From positions 1 to 41,666 of the forward strand of contig OMYP01000026.1 in NCBI GenBank assembly GCA_900315345.1: 41,666 bases of DNA, read 5' to 3'. A program made the position numbers and the translations under genes. The stretch is from an uncultured Selenomonadales bacterium (GTDB lineage: Bacteria; Bacillota; Negativicutes; Acidaminococcales; Acidaminococcaceae). How positions within the stretch are numbered: the first letter of the stretch is position 1; each line of letters begins with the position of its first letter. This document shows positions 1 to 10,542 of the stretch, piece after piece. The notes under the pieces are model-generated. The model saw only the letters and a list, made by a program, of their open reading frames with translations. It was not told the origin of the DNA and made no database searches.

Positions 1-40
1 CCAGCGTTCGTCCTGAGCCAGGATCAAACTCTCCATAATA
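1..40 (-). rRNA. rrs: 16S rRNA gene, 5' end only (cut by window edge)
   Basis: The reverse complement reads GAGAGTTTGATCCTGGCTCA followed by GGACGAACGCTGG, the universally conserved 5' end of bacterial 16S rRNA. The mature 5' end should lie near position 40; the rest of the gene lies to the left of the window. It is transcribed away from oriC, as expected for an rRNA operon near the origin. Positions 41-184 form the transcribed leader, with a small GC hairpin at about 49-71. Confidence 0.95.
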
Positions 41-190
41 CTTTATAGAAAGCCGATTCGGCTCTTCTTATTTGTGTTTCAGAATTTCTTTGACTTTTTA
101 GGTCCGTCCTTCTTGCAAAGGACTGACCCGCACATTCATCTGGTTCGTTATTCAGTTTTCAAGGTTCCGCCGTCAACCGACGACTTGATT

Positions 191-219
191 AGTCTACAAC
201 AACTTTTTGTTTTTGTCAA
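191..219 (-). promoter_or_regulatory. rRNA operon promoter, proximal of two
   Basis: On the minus strand a perfect TTGACA (-35, 214-219) is followed after exactly 17 nt by TAGACT (-10, 191-196). It lies about 150 nt upstream of the 16S 5' end, which is a normal distance for an rrn promoter. Confidence 0.8.
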
Positions 220-300
220 CTACTTTTTTTGCTTTTTCTAAAATTTTTTCAAAATCTCAGAAACGCTTATCAAGATCTGTCATTTCCTGACGACTTTGTT

Positions 301-329
301 ATGATAGCACTTATTCAAATGATTGTCAA
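301..329 (-). promoter_or_regulatory. rRNA operon promoter, distal of two
   Basis: On the minus strand TTGACA (324-329), a 17-nt spacer and TATCAT (301-306) form a second strong sigma-A type promoter about 110 nt upstream of the first. Tandem promoters are typical of rRNA operons. The stretch 330-410 is AT-rich and shows nothing else I can name. Confidence 0.75.
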
Positions 330-410
330 ATGGTTTTTGTAATAAACTTTACACTTTTTTCCTGAAAAATTTTTCTTTCCATTATTATAGCTGATTCTGT
401 GTATTATATT

Positions 411-438
411 TTGTGAATTTTTGAAAGTATGATATACT
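411..438 (+). promoter_or_regulatory. Possible promoter of the hydrogenase operon
   Basis: TTGTGA (411-416), a 16-nt spacer and TATACT (433-438) lie about 55 nt before the first start codon. The -10 is good and the -35 is imperfect. TTGTGAA also resembles one half of a Rex (NADH-sensing repressor) site, but no convincing second half is visible, so redox control is only a suggestion. Confidence 0.45.
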
Positions 439-493
439 GTAATGACAGCAGAAAAACCAAAATCACTGCTTATATTAGAGGAAGGAAATCATC

Positions 494-2326
494 ATGAGTA
501 AAATCACACTGGACATTCCCGAGAAATCCCAAAAAATTCTTGACGCAATGTACCAGACTATGGAAGGGCGGCTGGAAGCCAGTCCCGGCGGTGTTTGTCC
601 CATCGACATCACCCTCTCCTTCGTGCGCATGTGCCACACCCAGAGTTGTGGTAAATGCGTTCCCTGCCGTATTGGTTTGGGACCGTTGGGAGATTTGCTG
701 GAAAAGATCCTGGATAACGAAGCCACTCCGGAAGATCTGGATTTATTGCGTAAAACTGCCGAAAGCATTTTCCTTTCCGCAGACTGCGCCATCGGTTATG
801 GCGCCGCAGAAATCGTAATGAACAGTCTGGCTGCATTTGCAGATGATTACAATGAACATATACATAATCATACCTGCCTGATGCACCAGAACCAGCCGGT
901 TCCATGCCGTGTGGCATGTCCGGCCCATATTGATATTCCCGGCTATATTTCCCTGATTGCCGACGGACGTTATGAAGATGCGGTTCGTTTGATCCGCAAG
1001 GATAATCCGTTCCCTGCTTCCTGCGGTTTCGTCTGTGAACATCCCTGTGAGGGGAACTGCCGTCGCAACATGATCGATGACGCCATCAATATCTGCGGAC
1101 TGAAGCGTTTTGCTGTCGAACACGTAGAAGATATACCGGCTCCGGAACGTTTGCCGGAAACCGGCAAGAAAATTGCCATTGTAGGCGGCGGCCCCGGCGG
1201 GCTCACTGCAGCTTACTATTTACAGCTTATGGGACATCAGGTAACCATTATGGAACGCCTTGATAAACTGGGCGGCATGCTTCGCTATGGCATTCCTGCT
1301 TACCGCCTGCCCCGCAAATACCTGGACGGCGATATCAGTCATATTTTATCTACAGGAATAAAAACACAGTTTGGCGTTTCTGTAGGAAAAGATTTTACAT
1401 TAGAAGATTTACGCAAAGAATATGACGCTGTTTACCTTTCCTTCGGCGCCCACACCTCCAAACATATGCGTATCCCCGGCGAAGACAGTAAAGGCGTTAT
1501 TCCTGCTATCAGCATGTTGCGGGATGTAGGATACGGTAACCCTCCTGACCTCACTGGTAAAAAGGTAGTAATCGTAGGCGGCGGCAACGTAGCCATGGAT
1601 GCTGCCCGCACTTCCGTACGTCTGGGAGCAGATAAGGTATATATTGCCTATCGCCGCAGCCGCGCTGAGATGCCTGCGCTGGATGAGGAAATTGACGGCG
1701 CTATTGCAGAAGGTTGTGAATTGTTACAGCTCTATGCGCCGGATCATGTGGAAACCGATGAAAACGGTAATGTTAAAGCCCTTGCCCTGCGTCCCCAGAT
1801 CGCCGGCCCCATTGAAGGCGGCCGTCCGAAACCTTATGACGCGCCGGAACCTGTTCTTGAACTGGCCTGTGACCTTATCGTATCTGCAATCGGCCAGGAT
1901 ATCGAATGGCAGCGCTTCAGTCAGCAGGGTATACCCGTAAACCGGGGCGTAATTGTCGCTAAAAACGATGGAACCGTCTCCGGCACAAACGGCATTTTTG
2001 CCGGCGGAGACTGCGTGACCGGTCCTGCTACCCTGATCCGTTCCATAGCAGCAGGCAAGGTTGCCGCGATTAATATTGATAAATACCTCGGCTTTGAACA
2101 CAAACTGGATTTCGGCGTTCATGCAACAGCTCCTCATTTTATTGACCGCAAACCCTGCGGGCGCTGCAATATAAAGGAAAGAGAAGCGGGCATAAGGAAA
2201 CATGATTTCCAGGCTGTAGGACAGGGACTTTCTGAAACGGAAGCGAAACAGGAAGCCCTGCGCTGCCTGCGTTGTGATAAATTTGGCCTCGGCGCCTTGA
2301 AACAGGGAGGTCATTTACCATGGTAA
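494..2326 (+). CDS. NuoF-C-like/GltD-like NAD(P)H flavoprotein, hydrogenase partner
   Basis: A 610-residue iron-sulfur flavoprotein that probably passes electrons between NAD(P)H and the hydrogenase encoded next. Residues ~25-105 match the C-terminal [4Fe-4S] domain of NuoF/HydB (Cys52, Cys55, Cys58 and Cys98 in the CGKCVPC arrangement), but the FMN/NADH-binding part of NuoF is absent. Residues ~120-225 form a Cys-rich Fer4_20 domain (CRVACP, CGFVC, CEGNC). Then comes a GltD-like oxidoreductase with two dinucleotide folds, VGGGPGGLTAA (FAD) and VGGGNVAMDAA followed by YRRSR, which suggests NADPH. The C-terminus adds CGRC and CLRC pairs. The start has a strong AGGAAGG site. It overlaps hydA by 7 nt (ATGGTAA), so the two are translationally coupled. 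This arrangement resembles glutamate-synthase-linked (group A2 type) [FeFe] hydrogenases. The electron partner and direction are inference. Confidence 0.85.
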   Translation: MSKITLDIPEKSQKILDAMYQTMEGRLEASPGGVCPIDITLSFVRMCHTQSCGKCVPCRIGLGPLGDLLEKILDNEATPEDLDLLRKTAESIFLSADCAIGYGAAEIVMNSLAAFADDYNEHIHNHTCLMHQNQPVPCRVACPAHIDIPGYISLIADGRYEDAVRLIRKDNPFPASCGFVCEHPCEGNCRRNMIDDAINICGLKRFAVEHVEDIPAPERLPETGKKIAIVGGGPGGLTAAYYLQLMGHQVTIMERLDKLGGMLRYGIPAYRLPRKYLDGDISHILSTGIKTQFGVSVGKDFTLEDLRKEYDAVYLSFGAHTSKHMRIPGEDSKGVIPAISMLRDVGYGNPPDLTGKKVVIVGGGNVAMDAARTSVRLGADKVYIAYRRSRAEMPALDEEIDGAIAEGCELLQLYAPDHVETDENGNVKALALRPQIAGPIEGGRPKPYDAPEPVLELACDLIVSAIGQDIEWQRFSQQGIPVNRGVIVAKNDGTVSGTNGIFAGGDCVTGPATLIRSIAAGKVAAINIDKYLGFEHKLDFGVHATAPHFIDRKPCGRCNIKEREAGIRKHDFQAVGQGLSETEAKQEALRCLRCDKFGLGALKQGGHLPW

Positions 2327-4029
2327 ATATTATATTAGATGGAAAGAAACTGCAAGTACAAGACGAAAGTACGATTTTACAGGCTGCCAGGGAAAACGGG
2401 ATCACCATCCCTACCCTTTGCTATCTGGAAGGATTGAATGAAATCGGCGCCTGCCGCGTATGCTTAGTAGAAGTTAAAGGACAGCACCGGTTGGTTTCTT
2501 CCTGTAATACCAAAGTACGGGAAGGAATGGAAATCTCCACCCGTTCCGAAAAAGTACGGATGGCGCGTCGCTTAAACGTGGAACTGATTTTATCCCAGCA
2601 TAACTGCAACTGTCCTTCCTGCCCCCGTAACGGCAATTGCCAGTTACAGAAGGTGGCTGCGCAGCTGGGCGTAAACGTTGAAATCTATCCTAAAAAGTTC
2701 CGCCAGGAATTCTGGGATAATACCTTCCCCCTGAACCGGGATGAAACAAAATGTATCAAGTGTATGCGCTGCATCCAGGTATGCGATCAGGTCCAGAATA
2801 TGCATGTTTGGGATCTGGTAAATACAGGAAAACGCACCCGTGTGGGAATGGTGCAGAACACCTGTACCTTATGCGGCCAGTGCATTACCCATTGCCCAGT
2901 TGCCGCATTAAGCGCCCGGGACGATACGGAAAAAATCTGGAACGCACTGTCTGATCCGGAAAAAATCGTTATTGTACAGCCCGCTCCTGCCGTTCGCACC
3001 GCCTGGGCTGAAGAAGCCGGTGTGCCAAGAGAACTGGCTACCCCTGAAAAACTAGCTGCGGCTCTGCGCCATTTGGGATTCGACTATGTATTTGACACAA
3101 ACTTCTCCGCAGACTTAACTATAATGGAAGAAAGCGCGGAACTGATCGAACACATGACAAATGCCGGAAAATATCCTGTTCCTATGTTCACTTCCTGCTG
3201 CCCGGGCTGGATCCGTTTTCTGAAAAAGGAATACCCGGAAATGGTCCATTATATGTCCACATCCAAGTCTCCTATGTCCATGTTCAGCGCCATAGTAAAA
3301 AGTTACTATGCGAAACTTCTCAACGTGGCCCCGGAAAAAATCGTCTGCGTGGCCGTCATGCCCTGTGTTGCTAAAAAATACGAGGCGGATGTTCCGGAAG
3401 TCAACAGCGACCCGGGTATCAAAGATACGGATTTCGTCATCACGACACGTGAACTGGTACGCATGCTGAAAGTTGCAAATGTGGATATCGCCAAACTGAA
3501 ACCGGAACCCTTTGACAAACCGTTAGGTGAAGGAACCGGCGGCGCCGTAATCTTCGGTACCACCGGCGGCGTAATGGAAGCTGCTGTCCGTAATGCATAC
3601 TACATGCTGACCGGCAAGAACCCTCCCGATCCGGACAACTTTATTACCTGGAAATGGCTTGACCGGTGGCGTGAAACGGAAGTAACCGTGGCCGGCGTTA
3701 CCTTGCGTCTTGCAGTTACAAGCGGTTTAGGCTGTGCACGGGATCTGGTTGAAGCCATTAAAAACGGTACTGCCCACTACGATTTTGTAGAAGTTATGGC
3801 CTGTCCCGGCGGCTGCAGCGGCGGCGGCGGACAGCCTATCCACGAAGGTGAGGAACTGGCATGGTCCCGGGGAAATTACCTGCGTGAACTTGACAAACGT
3901 TCCAAACTTCGTGTTTCTTATGAAAATCCTTATATTCAGGAATTGTATAAAAACTTCCTGGACAAACCTTTATCCGAAAAAGCGGAACATTACCTGCATA
4001 CGGACCAGGTTAAATGGACTATTGATTAA
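2320..4029 (+). CDS. hydA: [FeFe] hydrogenase, catalytic subunit
   Basis: A 569-residue cytoplasmic hydrogenase that interconverts protons and H2. Modules in order: a NuoG-like [2Fe-2S] domain (Cys34, 45, 48, 62); a His-ligated [4Fe-4S] site (H-x3-C-x2-C-x5-C in HNCNCPSCPRNGNC); two ferredoxin-type [4Fe-4S] motifs (CIKCMRCIQVC and CTLCGQCITHC); then the H-cluster domain with all three signatures: TSCCPGW, MPCVAKKYE and EVMACPGGCSGGGGQP. It is therefore an intact modular (M3-type) enzyme, not a truncated sensor. There is no NuoE-like subunit and no complete NuoF-like subunit beside it, and no maturase genes (hydE/F/G) in the window. It follows the GltD-like gene with a 7-nt overlap and a GGGAGG ribosome site, and is followed by two terminators. 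It probably serves redox balance in fermentation; electron bifurcation cannot be judged from sequence alone. Confidence 0.93.
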   Translation: MVNIILDGKKLQVQDESTILQAARENGITIPTLCYLEGLNEIGACRVCLVEVKGQHRLVSSCNTKVREGMEISTRSEKVRMARRLNVELILSQHNCNCPSCPRNGNCQLQKVAAQLGVNVEIYPKKFRQEFWDNTFPLNRDETKCIKCMRCIQVCDQVQNMHVWDLVNTGKRTRVGMVQNTCTLCGQCITHCPVAALSARDDTEKIWNALSDPEKIVIVQPAPAVRTAWAEEAGVPRELATPEKLAAALRHLGFDYVFDTNFSADLTIMEESAELIEHMTNAGKYPVPMFTSCCPGWIRFLKKEYPEMVHYMSTSKSPMSMFSAIVKSYYAKLLNVAPEKIVCVAVMPCVAKKYEADVPEVNSDPGIKDTDFVITTRELVRMLKVANVDIAKLKPEPFDKPLGEGTGGAVIFGTTGGVMEAAVRNAYYMLTGKNPPDPDNFITWKWLDRWRETEVTVAGVTLRLAVTSGLGCARDLVEAIKNGTAHYDFVEVMACPGGCSGGGGQPIHEGEELAWSRGNYLRELDKRSKLRVSYENPYIQELYKNFLDKPLSEKAEHYLHTDQVKWTID

Positions 4030-4061
4030 GATAGTTTAAACAACATAATCTAAAAAACACA

Positions 4062-4096
4062 AAACAGGTCCGGATGGATAACATCCGGGCCTGTTT
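4062..4096 (+). terminator. Terminator after hydA
   Basis: A 15-bp stem (4062-4076 with 4082-4096, one G-T pair) closes a 5-nt loop 33 nt after the hydA stop. The stem ends in TTT on the plus strand and is preceded by an A-run, so it may also work on the minus strand. Confidence 0.75.
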
Positions 4097-4106
4097 CATT
4101 ACATAA

Positions 4107-4134
4107 AAAACGGCATTCTAATGAATGCCGTTTT
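4107..4134. terminator. Second, bidirectional terminator
   Basis: A perfect 12-bp stem (AAAACGGCATTC with GAATGCCGTTTT) has a 4-nt loop, an A-run before it and TTTTAATTTA at its right side. It lies between convergent hydA and the XRE gene and can serve both. Confidence 0.75.
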
Positions 4135-4222
4135 AATTTAAATATAACAAAATATTTTTGCTGTACCCAATGAAATAACTGCGACACTTGACCGCTTTAT
4201 AGTCATAAATCGGCCTTATTAA

Positions 4223-4468
4223 TTAAAATCTGCGGATATCCCTGTCACTTACCAGTTCAGCCATATCAACCTGTAATTCTTCAGCCAAAGCTACCAGTAA
4301 CGGAAAACTGGGACTCTGTTTCCCGCATTCAATTCGGCTCAGATATTGATATGAAATGCCAAGCTTTTTAGCCAATGTCGTTTGATTCATACCACCGATC
4401 GTACGATAATATTTTACTTTTGCTCCCAATCTGCGACATTTCTCATGAAATGAATTTATTTCAGACAC
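4223..4468 (-). CDS. Small XRE-family DNA-binding regulator
   Basis: An 81-residue protein that is nearly all one Cro/CI-type helix-turn-helix domain (residues ~12-70). The turn region QTTLAKKLGISYQYLSRIE is the classic XRE recognition pattern, and YQYLSRIECGKQSPS matches the usual S-x-IE-G-x-x-P ending. The start is GTG at 4468, supported by a GGGAGG site about 8 nt upstream. It stands alone between gyrA and the hydrogenase terminators, convergent with hydA. With no sensor domain and no cognate partner beside it, its target cannot be named; it could be autoregulatory or act on the hyd operon. The 216 nt between it and gyrA hold only the gyrA terminator and AT-rich DNA. Confidence 0.85.
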   Translation of the reverse strand: MSEINSFHEKCRRLGAKVKYYRTIGGMNQTTLAKKLGISYQYLSRIECGKQSPSFPLLVALAEELQVDMAELVSDRDIRRF

Positions 4469-4624
4469 TATGGACCCTCCCTTGAGTAACTCATCTGCAA
4501 AAACACTTTTCTTTTTACTTTCTTTATTATTTTATCACATACGTCTTATTTTGCAAGCTTAATTGTTTAAAATTTTTAGAATAATATGTAAAATATGTAT
4601 GAAGATTGATTTAAGACGTTTTCA

Positions 4625-4685
4625 AAAAGAGAATCCTTTAACTGTTAAATCATAATGGAATCAAGGATATTTATCGTTCTCTTTT
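4625..4685 (-). terminator. Terminator after gyrA
   Basis: On the minus strand AAAAGAGAA (complement of 4677-4685) pairs with TTCTCTTTT (complement of 4625-4633), with a further CCTT/AAGG pairing inside, and is followed by T residues. It starts at the gyrA stop codon and ends the dnaA-gyrA gene series. Confidence 0.55.
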
Positions 4686-7207
4686 TATTCTTTTACTATT
4701 TCTTCCTCTGATTCAACGGTAGCTATTGCCGTAACCTTATCCCCATCCTTAAGGGTAATTACAATATTTCCCTGGGTAGCGCGACCAATATTTGACAATT
4801 GATTTACGTCCATACGGATAATGATTCCTTCCGCTGAAATAATGTACAGTTCATCGTTGGGATGGACGATGGTCATTCCTGCAACAAGTCCGGTTTTCGG
4901 TGTAAGCCTATAATTGATCCGTCCTTTACCGCCCCGGGTCTGTTTGGTATATTCAGAAAGCTTTGTCCTCTTGCCTTTTCCGTTTTCAGTTACGGTAAGC
5001 ACTTCGCTTTCCGGATCATACACCGCATCCATAGCTACTACCCTGTCATTGCTTCCCAGGTTAATGCCTCTTACTCCGTGAGCGCCGCGGCCCATGCAAC
5101 GGACATCCTCTTCACTGAAATGGATAGCCTGTCCCTCCCGTGTTGCCATCAGGATCGAGGAATTTCCGTCTGTCAGCTTAACACTGATCAGTTCTTCATC
5201 TTCATTCAGTACAATAGCTTTCAGCCCGCTCTTACGTACATAAGAGAAGTCCGCAAGTTTAGTACGTTTAACAGTACCCTGGTTGGTAGCCATAAACAGA
5301 TACTTTGTATCGTCAAATTCAGAAACATTGATTACAGCAGTAATCTTTTCCCCCGGACTCAGCTGCAGGAGATTGATAATTGCCGAACCCTTGGCCGTGC
5401 GGCCTGCTTCCGGAATCTGGTACCCACGTAGTGTATAAACCTGGCCTTTGTTGGTAAAGAACAAAATATAATTATGGGTAGTGGCAAGGAAAAGATATTT
5501 GGTAAAATCATCCTCTTTCTTTCCGCTTCCCCCATGTTTTCCCATGCCGCCACGGCGCTGTTTCCGGAAATTGTCCGGGGTCTGGCGTTTGATATATCCC
5601 TGGTTGCTTAAGGTGATTACGATTTCTTCATCTGCAATCAGATCCAGCACGTCCATATTTCCGGTATCGGCCACAATATCGGTACGTCTGTCATCCCCAA
5701 ACTTTTCTGCTTTTTCCTGTAGATCTTTTTTAATAATATTCAGGACTTTCTGTTCGTCTGCCAGAACGCTTTCCAGATAATCGATAGTCTGCAGAATATC
5801 TACATACTCATCATCAATTTTTTTACGCTCCAGTCCTGTCAGACGCTGCAGACGCATATCCAGAATAGCCTGGGCCTGCCGGTCGGAAAAATCAAATTTT
5901 TCCATCAGGGAAGCTTTCGCGATTTCCCCGTTGGCGCTGCTGCGGATCGTCTGGATCACTTCGTCCAGATGGTCCAAGGCTTTTTTCAGACCTTCTAAAA
6001 TATGGGCTCTTTCTTTTGCCTTGGCCAGATCATAACGGGTACGCCGTGTTACAACATCCTTCTGATGTTTAACATAGCATTCCAGAATCTGTTTCAGGTT
6101 CAGGATCTTCGGTTTATTATCCACCAGCGCCAGCATGATGATACCAAAAGAATCCTGCAGCTGGGTGTGCTTGTATAATTTATTGAGGATAACATCGGGA
6201 ACCACGTCTGCCCGTAATTCTACGACAACGCGCATACCTCTCCGGTCCGACTCATCCCGCAGATCTGTAATCCCTTCGATTACACCGTCTTTTACCAGAC
6301 CGGCAATACTTTCCAGCAAACGGGCTTTATTGACCTGATAGGGAATTTCTGTTACTACGATGCGGTGTTTATTTTTCTGCATCGGCTCAATTTCGGCCTT
6401 TGCCCTTACTTTTACGATACCTCTGCCGGTAGCGTAAGCCTGACGGATTCCTTCATTTCCCAGTATCATTGCCCCTGTGGGAAAATCAGGGCCTTTTATG
6501 GCGCTCATCAGCTCATCCACCGAAACATCCGGGTTATCAATGAGCATTGTAATGCCCTTAACTACTTCCCGCAGGTTATGGGGCGGAATATTGGTGGCCA
6601 TACCTACCGCAATACCGGCGGAACCGTTTACCAGTAACGCGGGAATCTTGGCAGGAAGAACAGAAGGCTCCTTTAAGGAAGCGTCATAGTTGTCAACAAA
6701 TTCAACGGTATCCTTCTCAATATCTTCCAGCATGGATTCCGCCATTTTCGTCATACGGACTTCCGTATAACGCATGGCTGCCGGACTGTCGCCGTCTACG
6801 CTGCCGAAGTTACCGTGCCCGTCTACCAGTAAATAACGGGTGTTGAAATCCTGAGCCAGGCGCACGGTGGCATCATATACCGAAGAATCCCCGTGGGGAT
6901 GATATTTACCTAAAACTTCACCGACAATACGGGCGGATTTTTTATAGGGACGGTTGGACGTCATCCCTGCTTCCTGCATTGCATACAGGATACGGCGATG
7001 TACCGGTTTGAGACCGTCACGTACATCCGGCAGAGCCCGCTGCACAATTACGCTCATAGCATAATTGATATAAGAATCTTTCATTTTATTGGTCAGATCC
7101 ACTTCCTCGATTTTTCCGCCGGAAGCGATGTATCCGTCATCGTTGATCAGGCCTTCGTTATTTTCAGTCACATTTTCCTGATCCGGATTTTTTGTCATAT
7201 CATCCAC
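4685..7207 (-). CDS. gyrA: DNA gyrase subunit A
   Basis: 840 residues, the DNA-cleaving subunit of gyrase (A2B2), which introduces negative supercoils. The breakage-reunion domain contains the catalytic Tyr147 in AAMRYTE, and the quinolone pocket reads [10 protein letters not shown]. Ser108 and Asp112 (E. coli Ser83/Asp87) are the wild-type residues, so no classical resistance change is present. The C-terminal beta-pinwheel carries the wrapping motif at residues 550-556 as QRRGGMG, with Met where Lys/Arg is usual. About 25 extra acidic/polar residues precede the conserved start of the family. The start is GTG at 7207 after GAGGTG; an ATG three codons on is an alternative. It is the last gene of the replication operon, 37 nt after thiN and followed by a terminator. 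Confidence 0.97.
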   Translation of the reverse strand: MDDMTKNPDQENVTENNEGLINDDGYIASGGKIEEVDLTNKMKDSYINYAMSVIVQRALPDVRDGLKPVHRRILYAMQEAGMTSNRPYKKSARIVGEVLGKYHPHGDSSVYDATVRLAQDFNTRYLLVDGHGNFGSVDGDSPAAMRYTEVRMTKMAESMLEDIEKDTVEFVDNYDASLKEPSVLPAKIPALLVNGSAGIAVGMATNIPPHNLREVVKGITMLIDNPDVSVDELMSAIKGPDFPTGAMILGNEGIRQAYATGRGIVKVRAKAEIEPMQKNKHRIVVTEIPYQVNKARLLESIAGLVKDGVIEGITDLRDESDRRGMRVVVELRADVVPDVILNKLYKHTQLQDSFGIIMLALVDNKPKILNLKQILECYVKHQKDVVTRRTRYDLAKAKERAHILEGLKKALDHLDEVIQTIRSSANGEIAKASLMEKFDFSDRQAQAILDMRLQRLTGLERKKIDDEYVDILQTIDYLESVLADEQKVLNIIKKDLQEKAEKFGDDRRTDIVADTGNMDVLDLIADEEIVITLSNQGYIKRQTPDNFRKQRRGGMGKHGGSGKKEDDFTKYLFLATTHNYILFFTNKGQVYTLRGYQIPEAGRTAKGSAIINLLQLSPGEKITAVINVSEFDDTKYLFMATNQGTVKRTKLADFSYVRKSGLKAIVLNEDEELISVKLTDGNSSILMATREGQAIHFSEEDVRCMGRGAHGVRGINLGSNDRVVAMDAVYDPESEVLTVTENGKGKRTKLSEYTKQTRGGKGRINYRLTPKTGLVAGMTIVHPNDELYIISAEGIIIRMDVNQLSNIGRATQGNIVITLKDGDKVTAIATVESEEEIVKE

Positions 7208-7244
7208 TGTATCACCTCATATAATAAATCTGTATCAATAATTT

Positions 7245-7973
7245 TTAACCAGCTACATAAAAGATTGCCATACCCTCATGGCATGAAAAACGGACATGAG
7301 GAAACTCTCTCATCATTTCCGCATCGCTCATTTCATTGCTGACCGCATAAGGATTGTTTCTCTCAATCTCCTGATTTTCCAATTCCCATTTAGTGCCGCT
7401 TATAGAAACTTTGCTCTTTTCCGTAAAAGACAATACCGATACGGCTACGGGTGTTTCATCTTTAGGCGGATAAAAATCAACGGAAACACCAGCCGGAACA
7501 AAAACCGTAATTTCCCTTTCATCAGCTAAAATAATGGTGCGGTTTTTTTTTAAGGCTGCTTCCCCTACTGTTTCAAAAGCGCTCAGCAGGTGGTCCAGCC
7601 TTCCTCCGTATAAACCGGAAAAAATCCATAACTTTTCAGATGGCAATGTTTCCAGCAATAATTGAAGGTCTGTTTTATCTTTATCTATTGGAAAAACTAA
7701 TGCCTTTCCACTTTCAACCTCTTTTTTCCATAATAAAGGATCGGCACTGTCGCCGTCACCGATTACCTTATCAGGGAATAATCCAGCGGCATGATAATAA
7801 TCCAATCCTTTATCCGCTGCAAAAAACTGCGGTTTTCCCGGCAATTCTTCCGCTGTCATCTGCAGCCATAAGGCTGCCGGTTTTCTTCCGCCGCAAACGG
7901 AATAGGCAATTTCTTTTACAGGTTTACCGTCTTTAATATGCAATGAGCCCTGGGGAAATAGAATTTTATTCAT
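7245..7973 (-). CDS. thiN: Thiamine pyrophosphokinase
   Basis: 242 residues. It transfers pyrophosphate from ATP to thiamine to make the coenzyme thiamine diphosphate. The family signature is clear: GDGDS near residue 72, FPIDKDKTDLQL (~95-106) and GGRLDHLL (~123-130) form the ATP/thiamine site, followed by a beta-rich thiamine-binding C-terminal domain. ThDP is the cofactor of acetolactate synthase (ilvB in this window), but the genes are far apart. Its start ATG overlaps the stop of the upstream small gene (ATGA), so it is co-translated with it. It sits between gyrB and gyrA, where thiN is not usually found. The length is slightly above the usual ~215. Confidence 0.9.
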   Translation of the reverse strand: MNKILFPQGSLHIKDGKPVKEIAYSVCGGRKPAALWLQMTAEELPGKPQFFAADKGLDYYHAAGLFPDKVIGDGDSADPLLWKKEVESGKALVFPIDKDKTDLQLLLETLPSEKLWIFSGLYGGRLDHLLSAFETVGEAALKKNRTIILADEREITVFVPAGVSVDFYPPKDETPVAVSVLSFTEKSKVSISGTKWELENQEIERNNPYAVSNEMSDAEMMREFPHVRFSCHEGMAIFYVAG

Positions 7974-8281
7974 AAACGTACCTTCTTCTTGGCCGGAGCA
8001 GGTTTAATGATAATGCTCAAACCTTCACGTATTACCTTCCATTCCACATCCCCGCCTTTATCTTTCAGCCATTCCATGCTTACTTCCAGCAGGCAGCGGT
8101 TCAGTTTTTCCTGGGCTTCAGGAGGAAGCATCATGGATTCCGCTTCTTTCTTTATGGCAGAAGAATTTTTACGGAACTTCCTATTCCGGCTGTCGTCAGT
8201 CAATATAGCTGTTTCAAAGCTTTCTTCTTCTTCCATTCCCCGAAACATATCTGCATCGGAAAGATTTTTTTTAATTTTCAC
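7970..8281 (-). CDS. Small protein of unknown function
   Basis: A 103-residue protein that I do not recognise. It is highly charged: an acidic N-terminal third (MEEEESFE), a basic stretch (RNRKFRKNSSAIKKE), an amphipathic middle (EAQEKLNRCLLEVSMEWLKDK) and a lysine-rich end (APAKKKVRL). It has no signal peptide, membrane segment or cysteine motif. Its stop codon overlaps the thiN start by one base pair step (ATGA), and codon use matches its neighbours, so it is likely a real gene. It follows gyrB by ~92 nt, downstream of the fold-back repeat. Function unknown; translational coupling to thiN is the only clue. Confidence 0.7.
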   Translation of the reverse strand: MKIKKNLSDADMFRGMEEEESFETAILTDDSRNRKFRKNSSAIKKEAESMMLPPEAQEKLNRCLLEVSMEWLKDKGGDVEWKVIREGLSIIIKPAPAKKKVRL

Positions 8282-8350
8282 TTTTGTTCTCCATTACTTA
8301 AAAAATTGAGGTTTGTGTGCCTAAAATTATGCGGCAATGGAAAGGCGTGA

Positions 8351-10503
<2,153 letters not shown>

Positions 10504-10542
10504 TTAAATTTTTATTAATTTTTTCCAACATAAAAAAATATG

